Below are positions 8,494 through 17,782 of a DNA stretch of 64,000 nucleotides, one piece after another. The notes beneath the pieces were generated by a model. It was not told the origin of the DNA. It was given only the letters and a program-made list of their open reading frames with translations, and ran no database searches. Position 1 is the first letter of the stretch; each line of letters starts with the position of its first letter. The translations under genes were made by a program, and so were the position numbers. Source of the DNA: JAHEGP01 sp963792875 (GTDB lineage: Bacteria; Pseudomonadota; Gammaproteobacteria; Pseudomonadales; JAHEGP01); contig CAWBXV010000008.1 in the NCBI GenBank assembly GCA_963792875.1, forward strand, positions 119,586 to 183,585, written 5' to 3'.

Positions 8494-8919
8494 CTACTCC
8501 TGTGCCTGCCGGTCCCGCTGCCGGGGGTTGCCGGGCGCAGGCTGCGGCAGCTGTTCACCGCTCAGGTGCTGATCCAGACCCCACACGGCGACGGTGGTCA
8601 GCAGGGCGATGACCAGCGCCAGCAGGACGTGGTCCAAGGTTGCCAGCCCGCTCATCGTGCGGCTCATGCCCACCGCCATGCCGACCAGCATACCGGTCAG
8701 CATGGCCGGCAGCATGATCTCCATGGCGCCGAAGCAACGCATCAGCACCAGCAGGCAGCAGGCGTTGGCGATAGCCATGCCCAGCGCCATGGCGGCCACC
8801 ATGGCGGTGAACATCGACCAGTCGGGAGAGAACAGGGCGTCGGCCGCCAGCGCGGTCAGCAGCGCCACGACGGCGTTGCTCAGAAGGTCGCCAAAGCAGT
8901 ACCAGGCTCGGAATTCCAT
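8494..8919 (-). CDS. small integral membrane protein, unknown function
   Basis: A 141-residue protein with about four hydrophobic segments (near residues 10-30, 36-60, 66-86 and 97-115), rich in Met and Ala. A polar tail (PAPGNPRQRDRQAQE) ends the protein. No family was recognised. It lies 15 bp downstream of the kinase gene and 7 bp upstream of the methyltransferase, on the same strand, so it is probably co-transcribed. Confidence 0.65.
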   Translation of the reverse strand: MEFRAWYCFGDLLSNAVVALLTALAADALFSPDWSMFTAMVAAMALGMAIANACCLLVLMRCFGAMEIMLPAMLTGMLVGMAVGMSRTMSGLATLDHVLLALVIALLTTVAVWGLDQHLSGEQLPQPAPGNPRQRDRQAQE

Positions 8920-8934
8920 AGGCTCGCGGTCCAG

Positions 8935-10386
8935 TCAGTGGCGGCTTTGCCCGCGCTGCAGCGGCGCTGGCAGCAGCGGCAGCAGCACCGCGGCGAGCTG
9001 CGCGCGCAGCGGGCCCTCGAAATTCTGCAGGAAGCGCTCGATATCGCGCCGCAGCGCCTTTTCGAGTGCCGCCCGGCGGCGGTGTGCCCGCATCGGGTCG
9101 AGGTCGATAATGGTAACACCGGCGTCGGTCACGATAAAATTGTTGGCCTTCATGTCGCCGTGGCTGATGCCGGCCCGGTAGTAGCGCGCGATGATGGCCG
9201 CAAACGTGCGCAGCGTGTCGCTGCGCTGGGCGGGGCTGGCCTGCTGCAGGTAGGTCTTCAGGTCCTGGCCATGCGCGAAGTCGCAGATGAAAAAGGCCCG
9301 GCCTCGCAGCGGCCCCCAGCGCTCTTCGATGAGGGCGACGGGTTGCGGGGTGCGCAGGCCGTTGAACAGCAGGTAGTGGGCATTGTGCCACGAGCGCCAG
9401 CCGCGGCTGGGCCGCCAGCAGCGGCTCAGCAGATGGCGCCAGTGCTTGATGTTGTAGCGTTTGATGATCAGCTCGCCGCCGTCGAGCTGCACCCTGTCGA
9501 CCGTGGCGGTGTTGCCGCGCTTGAGCGCGGTGCCGACTGCCATGCAGGCCTCGGGCCGCTGCAGCATGGCCTGCAGCGCCGCGCTGTCGCGGTCGCTGCG
9601 CCAGACCTCGAAGCGCCGCGGCCCCTTGCGGCAGCCGAACTCGGTGCAGCTGCGGGTCAGCTTGGCCCGGTAGTGGCGCCAGCGCCGCTGGTGCATGCGT
9701 TCGACCGCCGCGGCGAGCTGCTCCCGCTGCCAGTTGGGCGCGGCCGGCCAGTGCCGGCAGTAGTGCTGCCAGATCGGCTCCAGCGCGTCGATCTGGCCGG
9801 TCTCGAACTGCGCCAGCAGGGTGGCCAGGTTATCCCGGGCGAGCCTGCCGCGCAGCGGTGCCCGGTGGGTGGTGACCGCCGCGCTGTCGATGACGTAGAC
9901 GCGCTCGTGCTGAACCAGAAAATTGCCGGGGTGGATGTCAACCTGGCGCAGGCCCTGGCGATGCATCGCCGCCACCGCGGCGACCGTGTGCAGCAGCGCC
10001 GGGGATCGGGCAGTGAGGGGCGTCGCGCTATTGACCTCTTCCAGGGTCGGCGCAGCGATGAATTCGTAGCGGATGACGCTGCCGCCACCGGGCAGCACGG
10101 CATGATCCAGCAGCGCGGGGGTGGCGATCTGATGCTGCGCCAGCGCGCGGTAACCGCGCAGCTCGCGGCGGTAGTCGCGGCGGGAGAAAAACAGCTTGCA
10201 CAGCACGCGCTGATCGCCGCGGCACAACGCCATCACCAGGCGCTTGCCAGGCAGCCAGCGCAATACCGCCTGGCATTGCCAGACGGATTGGCCGGCGGCG
10301 CCGATGTCGACGCTGAACGGTGTGGTCAGGTCGGCGTGGCGGCGGTGGAGCTCGCTGGCGTGGTAGTGATTCATCGCGTCGTCCAT
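8935..10386 (-). CDS. tandem two-domain lipopolysaccharide-kinase-like (InaA/WaaP) protein
   Basis: A 483-residue protein holding two protein-kinase-like halves. The first half (about residues 1-215) has a catalytic-loop-like VDIHPGNF with Asp150 and the metal-loop-like VYVIDS. The second half (about 270-475) has a Lys-containing strand LIIKRYNIKHW, a full catalytic loop HGDMKANN with Asp411, and IIDLDPM. This is the Kdo/WaaP/InaA fold, whose members phosphorylate lipid A core sugars; small-molecule or protein kinase activity is also possible. ATG at 10386 is used; ATG at 10374 is an alternative, and neither has a strong ribosome site. A TATACA -10-like element at 10405-10400 would give a very short leader. 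Confidence 0.78.
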   Translation of the reverse strand: MDDAMNHYHASELHRRHADLTTPFSVDIGAAGQSVWQCQAVLRWLPGKRLVMALCRGDQRVLCKLFFSRRDYRRELRGYRALAQHQIATPALLDHAVLPGGGSVIRYEFIAAPTLEEVNSATPLTARSPALLHTVAAVAAMHRQGLRQVDIHPGNFLVQHERVYVIDSAAVTTHRAPLRGRLARDNLATLLAQFETGQIDALEPIWQHYCRHWPAAPNWQREQLAAAVERMHQRRWRHYRAKLTRSCTEFGCRKGPRRFEVWRSDRDSAALQAMLQRPEACMAVGTALKRGNTATVDRVQLDGGELIIKRYNIKHWRHLLSRCWRPSRGWRSWHNAHYLLFNGLRTPQPVALIEERWGPLRGRAFFICDFAHGQDLKTYLQQASPAQRSDTLRTFAAIIARYYRAGISHGDMKANNFIVTDAGVTIIDLDPMRAHRRRAALEKALRRDIERFLQNFEGPLRAQLAAVLLPLLPAPLQRGQSRH

Positions 10387-10458
10387 TTTTGTTCGCCATT
10401 GTATACCCTGGTGGTGCAGTTATCACTCGCCAGCGGCGCGCCGGCCTGGCCCATTCCT

Positions 10459-10467
10459 TGGTAGAAT
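10459..10467 (+). promoter_or_regulatory. extended -10 promoter of the AMP-ligase gene
   Basis: TGG-TAGAAT is an extended -10 element whose hexamer matches TATAAT at five of six positions, ending 30 bases before the ATG at 10498. No good -35 hexamer is seen. Confidence 0.45.
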
Positions 10468-10497
10468 GCGGCAAGCGCGCAAGGGACACTGACATCC

Positions 10498-12087
10498 ATG
10501 GAGTATCTGCTGCATCGTCTCGTTGAGAGGCAGGCCCGCCGCACCCCCGCCAATACCGCCCTGGGTTACCGCGATGAGTCGCTCAGCTATGCGCAGCTGT
10601 TGCAGGCCGTCCATGCCTTTGCGGCCGGCCTGCAGGGACTCGATCTGAGTCGCGGCGAGCGGGTGGCGGTGTTCCTGCCCAAGCTGCCGCAGGCGGTCTG
10701 CAGTTATTTCGGCACCGCGGCGGCCGGCGGCGTGTTCGTACCCGTCAATCCCGTGCTCAAGCCGGGGCAGGTCAGCCACATTCTCAGGGACTGCGGCGTG
10801 CGCGTGCTCGTCACCCAGCGCGCGCGGTGGCTGCTGCTGCGCGAGGCGCTGCGCCAGTGCCATGACCTGCGCTACGTGGTGCTGGTGGACGGCGGCGAGG
10901 AGGAGGCGGCGAACGGCTTGCAGATGATCAGCTTTGCGGGCCTGTGCGCAGCTGGCGGCGTGCCGGCTGATCGCGGTGTCATCGACGTGGATATGGCGGC
11001 CATTCTCTACACCTCGGGCAGCACGGGGCAGCCCAAGGGCGTGGTGCTGTCGCATCGCAATCTGGTGACAGGCGCTCACAGCGTGGCGCAGTATCTGAAC
11101 AACACCGCCGACGACCGCCTGCTGGCGGCGCTGCCGTTCAGCTTCGACTACGGCTTCAGCCAGCTCAGCACGGCCTTTGCCGTGGGCGCCAGCTGTTACC
11201 TGGTGGAGTATCTGCTGCCCCGTGACATCGTCACGGCGGTGGGCCGCTATGGCATCACCGGGCTGGCGGCGGTGCCGCCGCTGTGGGTGCAGCTGGCCCA
11301 GGTGGCGTGGCCAGCCGCCGCGGCGGACGGCTTGCGCTACTTCACCAATTCCGGCGGAGCCATGCCCAGCGCCACCCTGGCGCGGTTGCGCACCATCTTC
11401 CGCCACGCCTCGCCGTATCTCATGTACGGCCTGACGGAGGCCTTCCGCTCCAGCTATCTGCCGCCGGCAGAGATCGACCGGCGCCCGCAGTCGATCGGCA
11501 AGGCCATTCCGGGCGCGGAGCTGCTGGTGATCAACGAGGCCGGTGAGGCCTGCGCGCCCCACGAACCCGGCGAACTGGTGCATCGGGGCAGCCTGGTCGC
11601 CATGGGTTACTGGGGCGACCCGCAGCGTACCGCCGAGCGCTTCCGGCCGGCGCCGCTGCAGCCCGCGGGCCTGGCGCTGGAGGAGATCGCGGTGTGGTCG
11701 GGCGACACCGTCACCCGTGACGAAGAGGGCTTCTTGTATTTCGTGGGGCGCAGGGACGACATGATCAAGACGTCGGGATACCGCGTCAGCCCGGTCGAAC
11801 TGGAGGAGTTGATCTACCGGTCGGGCCTGGTGTCGGAGGTGGCAGCCATCGGCCTGCAGCACGAACGGCTCGGGCAGGGCATCGCCATCGTCGTCACCGC
11901 CGCAGCGGGCGGCGGCCTCGACCCTGCGGCGCTGCTGGATTACTGCCGTCAGCACCTGCCGGCCTATATGGTGCCGCTGGCCGTGCTGGAGGAGCGCGGC
12001 GGCCTGCCGCGCAATCCCAACGGCAAGCTCGATCGCCAGGCCCTGGCGCTGCGCTATGTCGATCTGTTTCGCGACGCCACGGCGTGA
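10498..12087 (+). CDS. AMP-forming acyl/aminoacyl ligase, exosortase A-associated type
   Basis: ANL-superfamily ligase of 529 residues that activates a carboxylic acid as an adenylate and transfers it to CoA or a carrier protein. Motifs: the phosphate loop YTSGSTGQPKG (around residue 172), the adenine-site YGLTE, GRRDDMIKTSGYR at the domain hinge, and catalytic Lys510 in NPNGKLDRQ. The SGGAMP and MYGLTEAFRSSYL context matches the ligase found beside exosortase A loci. It is followed 46 bp later by the matching PLP decarboxylase, and a stand-alone carrier protein lies at 17.8 kb. That trio suggests a carrier-bound amino acid or acyl product, which is an inference. Confidence 0.85.
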   Translation: MEYLLHRLVERQARRTPANTALGYRDESLSYAQLLQAVHAFAAGLQGLDLSRGERVAVFLPKLPQAVCSYFGTAAAGGVFVPVNPVLKPGQVSHILRDCGVRVLVTQRARWLLLREALRQCHDLRYVVLVDGGEEEAANGLQMISFAGLCAAGGVPADRGVIDVDMAAILYTSGSTGQPKGVVLSHRNLVTGAHSVAQYLNNTADDRLLAALPFSFDYGFSQLSTAFAVGASCYLVEYLLPRDIVTAVGRYGITGLAAVPPLWVQLAQVAWPAAAADGLRYFTNSGGAMPSATLARLRTIFRHASPYLMYGLTEAFRSSYLPPAEIDRRPQSIGKAIPGAELLVINEAGEACAPHEPGELVHRGSLVAMGYWGDPQRTAERFRPAPLQPAGLALEEIAVWSGDTVTRDEEGFLYFVGRRDDMIKTSGYRVSPVELEELIYRSGLVSEVAAIGLQHERLGQGIAIVVTAAAGGGLDPAALLDYCRQHLPAYMVPLAVLEERGGLPRNPNGKLDRQALALRYVDLFRDATA

Positions 12088-12133
12088 GCGCCGTGCCGTG
12101 CGCCCGTGCCCAGTTAGGTAGGAGAGTTCCATC

Positions 12134-13363
12134 ATGAGCAAGCCCCGCCACGACCGCCTGCAGCGTCTGCCTGCGCGCGGTAATCGGCTGCTGATTGCCG
12201 GCCGCCACGCGCCGGCGCTGGTGGCCATCGCCGGCGGCAGTCCCTGTTACATCTACGACCGGCAGGCCATTACGGCGCGCGTGGCCATGCTGCGGGACTG
12301 CCTGCCGGCGGCGCTCGGGATTCACTACGCGATCAAGGCCAATCCGCTGCCGGCGGTGGTCGCTCACCTCGCCCGCCTGGTCGACGGCCTGGACGTGGCG
12401 TCGCTGAGGGAGATGCAGGTGGCGCTGGGCAGCGGCGTGGCGCCCGAGCACATCAGCTTCGCGGGCCCCGCCAAGCAGCCGGTCGAGCTGGCGGGCGCAG
12501 TCGCCGCGGGCATCACGGTCAACGTCGAGTCCGAACTCGAGCTGGCCCGGCTGGTCGACATCGCCAGGGCGCAGGGGCAGCCGGCGCGGGTGGCGCTGCG
12601 CATCAACCCGGACTTCGAGCTCAAGAGCTCGGGCATGAAGATGGGCGGCGGTTCGCGGCCGTTCGGCATCGACGCCGAGCGCGTGCCCGCGCTGCTGGCC
12701 AGTCTGGACCCGCAGTGCCTCGACCTGCGGGGCTTTCATATCTTTGCCGGCTCGCAGAACCTGCAGGCGCAGGCGCTGATCGAGGCGCACAATCAGACCT
12801 TCGACCTGGCCCGCCGGCTGGCGCTGATGGCGCCCCGGCCGGTGCGCGAGGTCAATATCGGTGGCGGGCTGGGCATTCCCTACTTCCCCGGAGAGCCGGC
12901 CCTCGATCTGGCGCCGGTGGCCCGCAATCTCGAGCGCTTGCTGGCCGGGCGCTGCGATGCCCTGGCCGGGGCGGCGTTCATCATGGAGCTGGGTCGCTTT
13001 CTGGTGGGCGAGGCGGGCTACTACCTGTGCCAGATCACCGACATCAAGGAGTCGCGGGGACGCGAGTACTGGCTGACCGACGGAGGCCTGCACCACCACC
13101 TGGCCAATTCCGGCAATTTCGGTCAGGTCATCCGCAAGAATTATCCCGTGGTGCTGGCCGACTGTCTGCAGGCCGACGAGCTGCGCACCGTCGAGATCGC
13201 CGGCCCGCTGTGCACGCCGCTGGATGTCGTGGCCACCGGCGTCGAGCTGCCGCGCGCGCAGGTCGGCGACTATGTCGCGGTGCTGCAGTCGGGCGCCTAC
13301 GGCGCCAGCGCCAGCCCGCAGGGCTTTCTGAGTCATCCCCAGGTGCGGGAATTGCTGCTGTGA
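12134..13363 (+). CDS. PLP-dependent decarboxylase, exosortase A-associated type
   Basis: Fold-type III decarboxylase (DAP/ornithine decarboxylase family), 409 residues. The PLP lysine is Lys68 in YAIKANP; the FAGPAK segment and the glycine loop NIGGGLGIPY follow. The family EPGR motif reads ELGR here, and the CESGD active-site motif is replaced by CTPLD with the Cys (360) kept. Those changes fit the exosortase-associated subgroup and suggest a substrate other than free DAP. AGGAGAG lies just upstream of the ATG. The partner ligase precedes it. The enzyme BtrK of butirosin synthesis, in the same fold family, decarboxylates a carrier-bound glutamate and is a useful model. Confidence 0.86.
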   Translation: MSKPRHDRLQRLPARGNRLLIAGRHAPALVAIAGGSPCYIYDRQAITARVAMLRDCLPAALGIHYAIKANPLPAVVAHLARLVDGLDVASLREMQVALGSGVAPEHISFAGPAKQPVELAGAVAAGITVNVESELELARLVDIARAQGQPARVALRINPDFELKSSGMKMGGGSRPFGIDAERVPALLASLDPQCLDLRGFHIFAGSQNLQAQALIEAHNQTFDLARRLALMAPRPVREVNIGGGLGIPYFPGEPALDLAPVARNLERLLAGRCDALAGAAFIMELGRFLVGEAGYYLCQITDIKESRGREYWLTDGGLHHHLANSGNFGQVIRKNYPVVLADCLQADELRTVEIAGPLCTPLDVVATGVELPRAQVGDYVAVLQSGAYGASASPQGFLSHPQVRELLL

Positions 13364-13421
13364 GGCGCGGGCCGGGCGGCAGCCGCCTGCGGGTTGGCGC
13401 GGCCGGACGGAGCCACGCCGG

Positions 13422-15101
13422 TCAGCTGAGCAGCAGCACCAGCGGGCCGGCCACCATGAGCAGGACGTTGCCAAAGGCGTAGGTGCCGGCGTAGCCGATG
13501 GCGGGAATGGCGCTCTTGGCGGTGCTGGTGACCACGCTGAGCGAGGCCCCGCTGGTCATGGCGCCGGTGAGGGCGCCGAGCAGAATGGGCGGGCTGAGGC
13601 GCAGTACGCGGCTGCCGAACAGGTAGGCCAGCAAGATCGGTATGGTGGTGACCATGATGCCGGCCACGACCAGGGCAGGGCCGCTGCTGGCCACCGTTGC
13701 GATGATGTCGCCACCGGCCCGCAAGCCGATGCCGGCCATGAACAGCAGCAGGCCGAATTCCATGAGCAGCCAGCGCGCGCCCTCCGGCAGGTGGCCGAAG
13801 GTGGGGCGGACGCTGCGCAGGTAGCCGATGATCAGGCCGGCGGCGAGCAGGCCGCCGGCGCTGCCAAGTCCCAGCTGCAGGCCGCCGGCCGCCACCGACA
13901 GCATGCCCAGGACGACCCCTGCTGCGATGCCGAAAGCGAACGTCACCATGTCGGTTTCGTGGATCTGGCGTTCGATGTGGCCCAGGTATTCGCCGAAGAG
14001 GTCGATCTTGCCGGCCGGGCCGACGACCTTGAGGATATCGCCCTTCTGCACGATGTGGTCGTAGCTGTGCGGCACCGCCACGCCCATCTGGGTGATCTGG
14101 GCGATCAGCACGCCGAAGGACTGGGGAATGTTGAGCTCGCCCAGGCTGCGTCCCAGCACCGCCTGGTTGGTGACGACGATCTGCGCCGTGTCGGTGGCCT
14201 GCTCGATGTTCCAGTCCGGGGGTATCTCCGGGCCGATCCGGCCGATGTCCAGGGTGAACACCTTGCGGGGGCCGATGATCTCGACAACGTCGCCGATTTG
14301 CAGGCGATCCTGCGGCCCGAGCTTGACGGTCTCGCCCTGCCGCAGTACCCGCAGCACCGGTACCCGCTCGCTGAAGCGGGCGTGCAGCTCATGCAGCGTC
14401 AGCGCCGTGAAGTCCTCGCTCGCGACCCGGTAGCAGCGCGTGGTGATGTTGGCGGGCGCGATGGTGGCGGCGCCGTGATGCTCCAGGCGCCTGCACTCGG
14501 CCTCCAGGTCGATCCCCAGCAGGCGCGGCATGAGCTTGATGATCGAGATCAGGCCGGTCAGGCCGAAGATATAGGTGATGGCATAGGCCGTGGCCACGTT
14601 GTCGATCACCGTCTCGCGGTCCCAGCCCTCGGGTACCGGCACCGTGCCTTCCCGCACCGCTTCCTGCGCCGCGGCCAGGGTGGGCGAGCTGGTCAGGCCG
14701 CCCGCCAGCAGGCCGGCCGACACGCCCGGATCGGCATCGAGCACGCGCGCGGCAGCCAGCGTGATCAGTACGGAACTCGTCGCCACCACCAGCGCCAGCG
14801 CGAAGTACTTGAGTCCGTCCGCGCGCACGGCGCTGAAGAACTTCGGGCCGGCCTGGTAGCCGACGGAAAAGATAAACAGCGCAAAGCCCAGCGCCTGCGC
14901 GTCGGGCGTGATGCGCAGGCCGAAGTGGCCGAAGAAGATGCCGGCGAACAGGACGCCGGCCACCGGACCCAGCGAGAAGCTGCCCAGGCCTATCCGGCCG
15001 ATCAGCTGGCCTACGCCCAGCACCACGAAAATCAGCAGCACTGCCCGTATCTCCATGGCCTCCAGGCACCACTGCCAGAGGCTGTCGAGCTGCTCCGTCA
15101 T
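13422..15101 (-). CDS. AspT/YidE-type membrane transporter with central RCK_C (TrkA-C) domains
   Basis: A 559-residue membrane protein. Hydrophobic segments fill residues 17-190 and 375-559, and two soluble RCK_C-like domains lie between (about 205-365; each ends in a GDxxxxxG pattern). Each membrane half has the repeated Gly/Ser-rich motif of the aspartate:alanine exchanger family (GLTSSPTLAAAQEA and GAMTSGASLSVV). Family members exchange amino or dicarboxylic acids; the substrate here is unknown. It converges with the decarboxylase gene across a 58-bp gap. Confidence 0.87.
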   Translation of the reverse strand: MTEQLDSLWQWCLEAMEIRAVLLIFVVLGVGQLIGRIGLGSFSLGPVAGVLFAGIFFGHFGLRITPDAQALGFALFIFSVGYQAGPKFFSAVRADGLKYFALALVVATSSVLITLAAARVLDADPGVSAGLLAGGLTSSPTLAAAQEAVREGTVPVPEGWDRETVIDNVATAYAITYIFGLTGLISIIKLMPRLLGIDLEAECRRLEHHGAATIAPANITTRCYRVASEDFTALTLHELHARFSERVPVLRVLRQGETVKLGPQDRLQIGDVVEIIGPRKVFTLDIGRIGPEIPPDWNIEQATDTAQIVVTNQAVLGRSLGELNIPQSFGVLIAQITQMGVAVPHSYDHIVQKGDILKVVGPAGKIDLFGEYLGHIERQIHETDMVTFAFGIAAGVVLGMLSVAAGGLQLGLGSAGGLLAAGLIIGYLRSVRPTFGHLPEGARWLLMEFGLLLFMAGIGLRAGGDIIATVASSGPALVVAGIMVTTIPILLAYLFGSRVLRLSPPILLGALTGAMTSGASLSVVTSTAKSAIPAIGYAGTYAFGNVLLMVAGPLVLLLS

Positions 15102-15185
15102 GCCGCCCTCCTGTGGATGGACTGCGGGTGGATAGCCTGCGGCTGCAGCGGGCGCCGCAGGCCGCTGGGCTGGGTCGCCCGGGCT

Positions 15186-16043
15186 TCAGCGGGCTCCTTC
15201 GGCGAAGGTATCGCAGCGCTGCAGATCGCCGTACTGCAGGCCCTGCTTGAACCAGTGCACGCGCTGCGCCGAGCTGCCGTGGGTGAAGCTCTCGGGCACC
15301 ACGTAGCCCTGCGACTGGCGCTGCAGGCGGTCGTCGCCGATCGCCGCGGCGGCGTTGAGCCCCTCTTCGATGTCGCCGCGCTCCAGAATGCTGCGGGCGC
15401 GGTTGGCGTGGTTGGCCCAGACCCCCGCCAGGCAGTCCGCCTGCAGCTCCATGAGTACCTGCAGCTGGTTCGCCTGGGCCTTGGAGGCGCGGCGCTGCGC
15501 CCTGCTCACCTTGTCGGCGATGCCCAGCTGGGTCTGAACGTGGTGGCCGATCTCGTGCGCGATGACGTAGGCCTGGGCGAAATCGCCCGGTGCGCCGAAG
15601 CGGTTCTGCAGGTCGTCGTAAAACTGCAGGTCGATGTAGACCTTCTGGTCGGCGGGGCAGTAGAACGGCCCCATGGCGGCCTTGGCGAAGCCGCAGGCGG
15701 ACTGGGTGGAGCCGCTGAACAGTACCAGCGTCGGTTCCCGGTAGACCTGGCCGCCGCTGCGGAAAATCGGGGCCCAGGTATCCTCGGTATCGGCCAGCAC
15801 CATCGAGACAAACTTCGCCAGCTCATCCTCGGCGGGCGACCGCCCGCCGCTGCCCACGCCGCTGGACTGCACGGGCGCGACCTGTTTGACCCCCTGCGTG
15901 AGGATCGCCGGGTCGACGCCCAGGAACATGGCCACCAGCGCCAGCAGCAGCGCCCCGATGCCGCCGCCGACCGCGGCCTTTCTGCCCCGGCCGCCTCGCC
16001 GGTCCTCGATATTGCGGCTCTGCCGCCCTCGCTCCAAGCGCAC
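15186..16043 (-). CDS. ypfJ: YpfJ-like neutral zinc metallopeptidase
   Basis: A 285-residue membrane-anchored protein with the zinc-protease signature HEIGHH (residues 163-168), an early motif RLERGRQSRNIEDRRG and one transmembrane segment near residues 24-45. E. coli YpfJ has nearly the same length and start. The GTG at 16043 is chosen because it gives that conserved N-terminus and has a G-rich Shine-Dalgarno (AGGGGGG) 8 bases upstream; an upstream in-frame ATG at 16199 would add unconserved sequence. The protein's physiological substrate is unknown. It is divergent from yihY, with TATGAT at 16133-16128 as a possible -10. Confidence 0.87.
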   Translation of the reverse strand: MRLERGRQSRNIEDRRGGRGRKAAVGGGIGALLLALVAMFLGVDPAILTQGVKQVAPVQSSGVGSGGRSPAEDELAKFVSMVLADTEDTWAPIFRSGGQVYREPTLVLFSGSTQSACGFAKAAMGPFYCPADQKVYIDLQFYDDLQNRFGAPGDFAQAYVIAHEIGHHVQTQLGIADKVSRAQRRASKAQANQLQVLMELQADCLAGVWANHANRARSILERGDIEEGLNAAAAIGDDRLQRQSQGYVVPESFTHGSSAQRVHWFKQGLQYGDLQRCDTFAEGAR

Positions 16044-16272
16044 GGTGCTGACCCCCCTGTTGTTATCGTAGCGCTGCCCCTGCCGTCCGGGTGGACGAGT
16101 GCCGCGCTCGTCGGGCTCTGTGCTCCGATCATAGCGACTTAGCGCATCCGTGCATAGTGAGCGCGGCGACTCGAGCTGCGCTGCAAGCACACGCTGCAAA
16201 GCGGCCGCCGCGTGTTACCATGGGTCGGCGTCGCTACCGGCGCCATCAGCAGGGCGGGGGGCGCTGACATCG

Positions 16273-17676
16273 ATGCTAGAGCTGGCCGGTCTCAAGCGGT
16301 TACTGACGGCGGACATCGCTGATCAATCCAGAATCAAAGGGCATCTGCAGGTGCTGCTGCAGGCGATATACGCCGTGGTCAGGGACCTGTCCAGAGGTGG
16401 GCTGACCCTGCGCTCCATGAGCCTGTCCTATTCCACGCTGCTGTCGGTGGTGCCGCTGCTGGCCTTCAGCTTTGCCCTGCTGAAGGGACTGGGCGCCCAC
16501 AATTCGCTCAAGCCGATACTCGACGAATTTCTCGCGCCCATGGGGTCCGGCGGCGCCGAGCTGTCCGATCTCATCGTGTCGTTCGTCGAGCACATGAACC
16601 TCGCGGTGCTGGGTTCGGCGGGCCTGCTGGTGCTGATCTTCACCGTCGTGTCGCTGGTGAAGAAGATCGAAGACTCCTTCAATTACATCTGGAACGTCAA
16701 GCAGGGCCGCACCGCCTCAGAGCGCCTGCGAGACTACCTGAGCATTCTGCTGGTCGGTCCGGTGCTTATGGTGTCAGCGGCCGGCATCAGCGCCACGCTG
16801 GAGCAGACGGAGCTGGCGCAGAGCCTGAAAGCGCTGCACCCGGCCGGCGCCATGCTGGTCGGCCTGCTGACTGTCATACCGAAGCTGCTGCTGTTCGGGG
16901 CGTTTACCTTTCTGTACAGCTTTATCCCCAATATCCGCGTCTCCTGGCGGGCGTCGGCGATGGGCGCGCTGGTGGCGGCGGCGCTGTGGCTGGTGGCCGG
17001 CTGGGCGTTCACCAGCTTCGTGGCATCCTCGGCCAAGTACACGGCGATATACTCCTCGTTCGCGGTGCTGATTCTGCTGCTGATGTGGCTGAACCTCAAC
17101 TGGCTGTTCGTGCTGATGGGCGCCAATATCGCCTACTACGTGCAGAACCCCGATAACCTGCTGCTGCAGCGGGGCGCCCTGCGGCCCAGCGCGCGCAGTC
17201 GGGAACGCCTGGCGCTGCAGGCGATGCTCAGTATCGCCAGGGACCATCGCCGGGGCGTGGTGTGCTGGAACGGCGATCGCCTGGGGCGCGAATTCGGCGT
17301 GCCCCGCGATGTCGCCAATCTGGTGCTGGACGACCTGGTCCGGGCCGGCCTGCTGGTGCGCACCGCGGGCCAGCTGCAGGATGCGCTGCTGCCGGGCAGG
17401 GCCAGCGATCAGATCAGCGTCAAGGACATCCTGCTGGCGGTGGACGCCGCGGGCCAGGATTTCGCCGGCAAGCGGCCGCTGGATAGCGCGGTGAGCGCGG
17501 TAATTGAGGACCTGCAGGGCGCTCTCGATCAGACCATGGCTGACCGCAACCTGGCCGAGATGGTGCAGGCGCAGGAGGTCGCCGATGGCAGGGCCCAGAC
17601 GAGGGTGCGCACGGTGCCGCGCGCCGTCATCGACGCGGCAGCAGCGCCGGCGGAAGGCGGTGTCCGGGATGCCTGA
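16273..17676 (+). CDS. yihY: YihY/BrkB family (UPF0761) inner membrane protein
   Basis: A 467-residue protein with six predicted membrane helices in the first 310 residues and the family motifs LSYSTLLSVVPLLA and VKKIEDSFNYIWNV. A soluble winged-helix-like C-terminal region (about 320-420) follows. The family was once annotated as RNase BN, which is now considered wrong; the true role is not settled. The ATG at 16273 is downstream of a G-rich stretch and starts the conserved part. TGT-TACCAT at 16213-16221 is a possible extended -10. Confidence 0.88.
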   Translation: MLELAGLKRLLTADIADQSRIKGHLQVLLQAIYAVVRDLSRGGLTLRSMSLSYSTLLSVVPLLAFSFALLKGLGAHNSLKPILDEFLAPMGSGGAELSDLIVSFVEHMNLAVLGSAGLLVLIFTVVSLVKKIEDSFNYIWNVKQGRTASERLRDYLSILLVGPVLMVSAAGISATLEQTELAQSLKALHPAGAMLVGLLTVIPKLLLFGAFTFLYSFIPNIRVSWRASAMGALVAAALWLVAGWAFTSFVASSAKYTAIYSSFAVLILLLMWLNLNWLFVLMGANIAYYVQNPDNLLLQRGALRPSARSRERLALQAMLSIARDHRRGVVCWNGDRLGREFGVPRDVANLVLDDLVRAGLLVRTAGQLQDALLPGRASDQISVKDILLAVDAAGQDFAGKRPLDSAVSAVIEDLQGALDQTMADRNLAEMVQAQEVADGRAQTRVRTVPRAVIDAAAAPAEGGVRDA

Positions 17677-17782
17677 GCGGCGGGCGCCGCGTCAGCCAGG
17701 CCATTACTGGCAGCGGTGCCTGGCAGGGAGCGCGTTGTCTGGTCGGGTTCGCAGGGTGGCGTGTGCCGGGAGGGAGCGGGCG

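Noticed and set aside
13791..16142. 783-codon open frame across the AspT and ypfJ genes
   Set aside because: Antisense shadow that spans two well-supported genes and their intergenic gap; no recognisable product.
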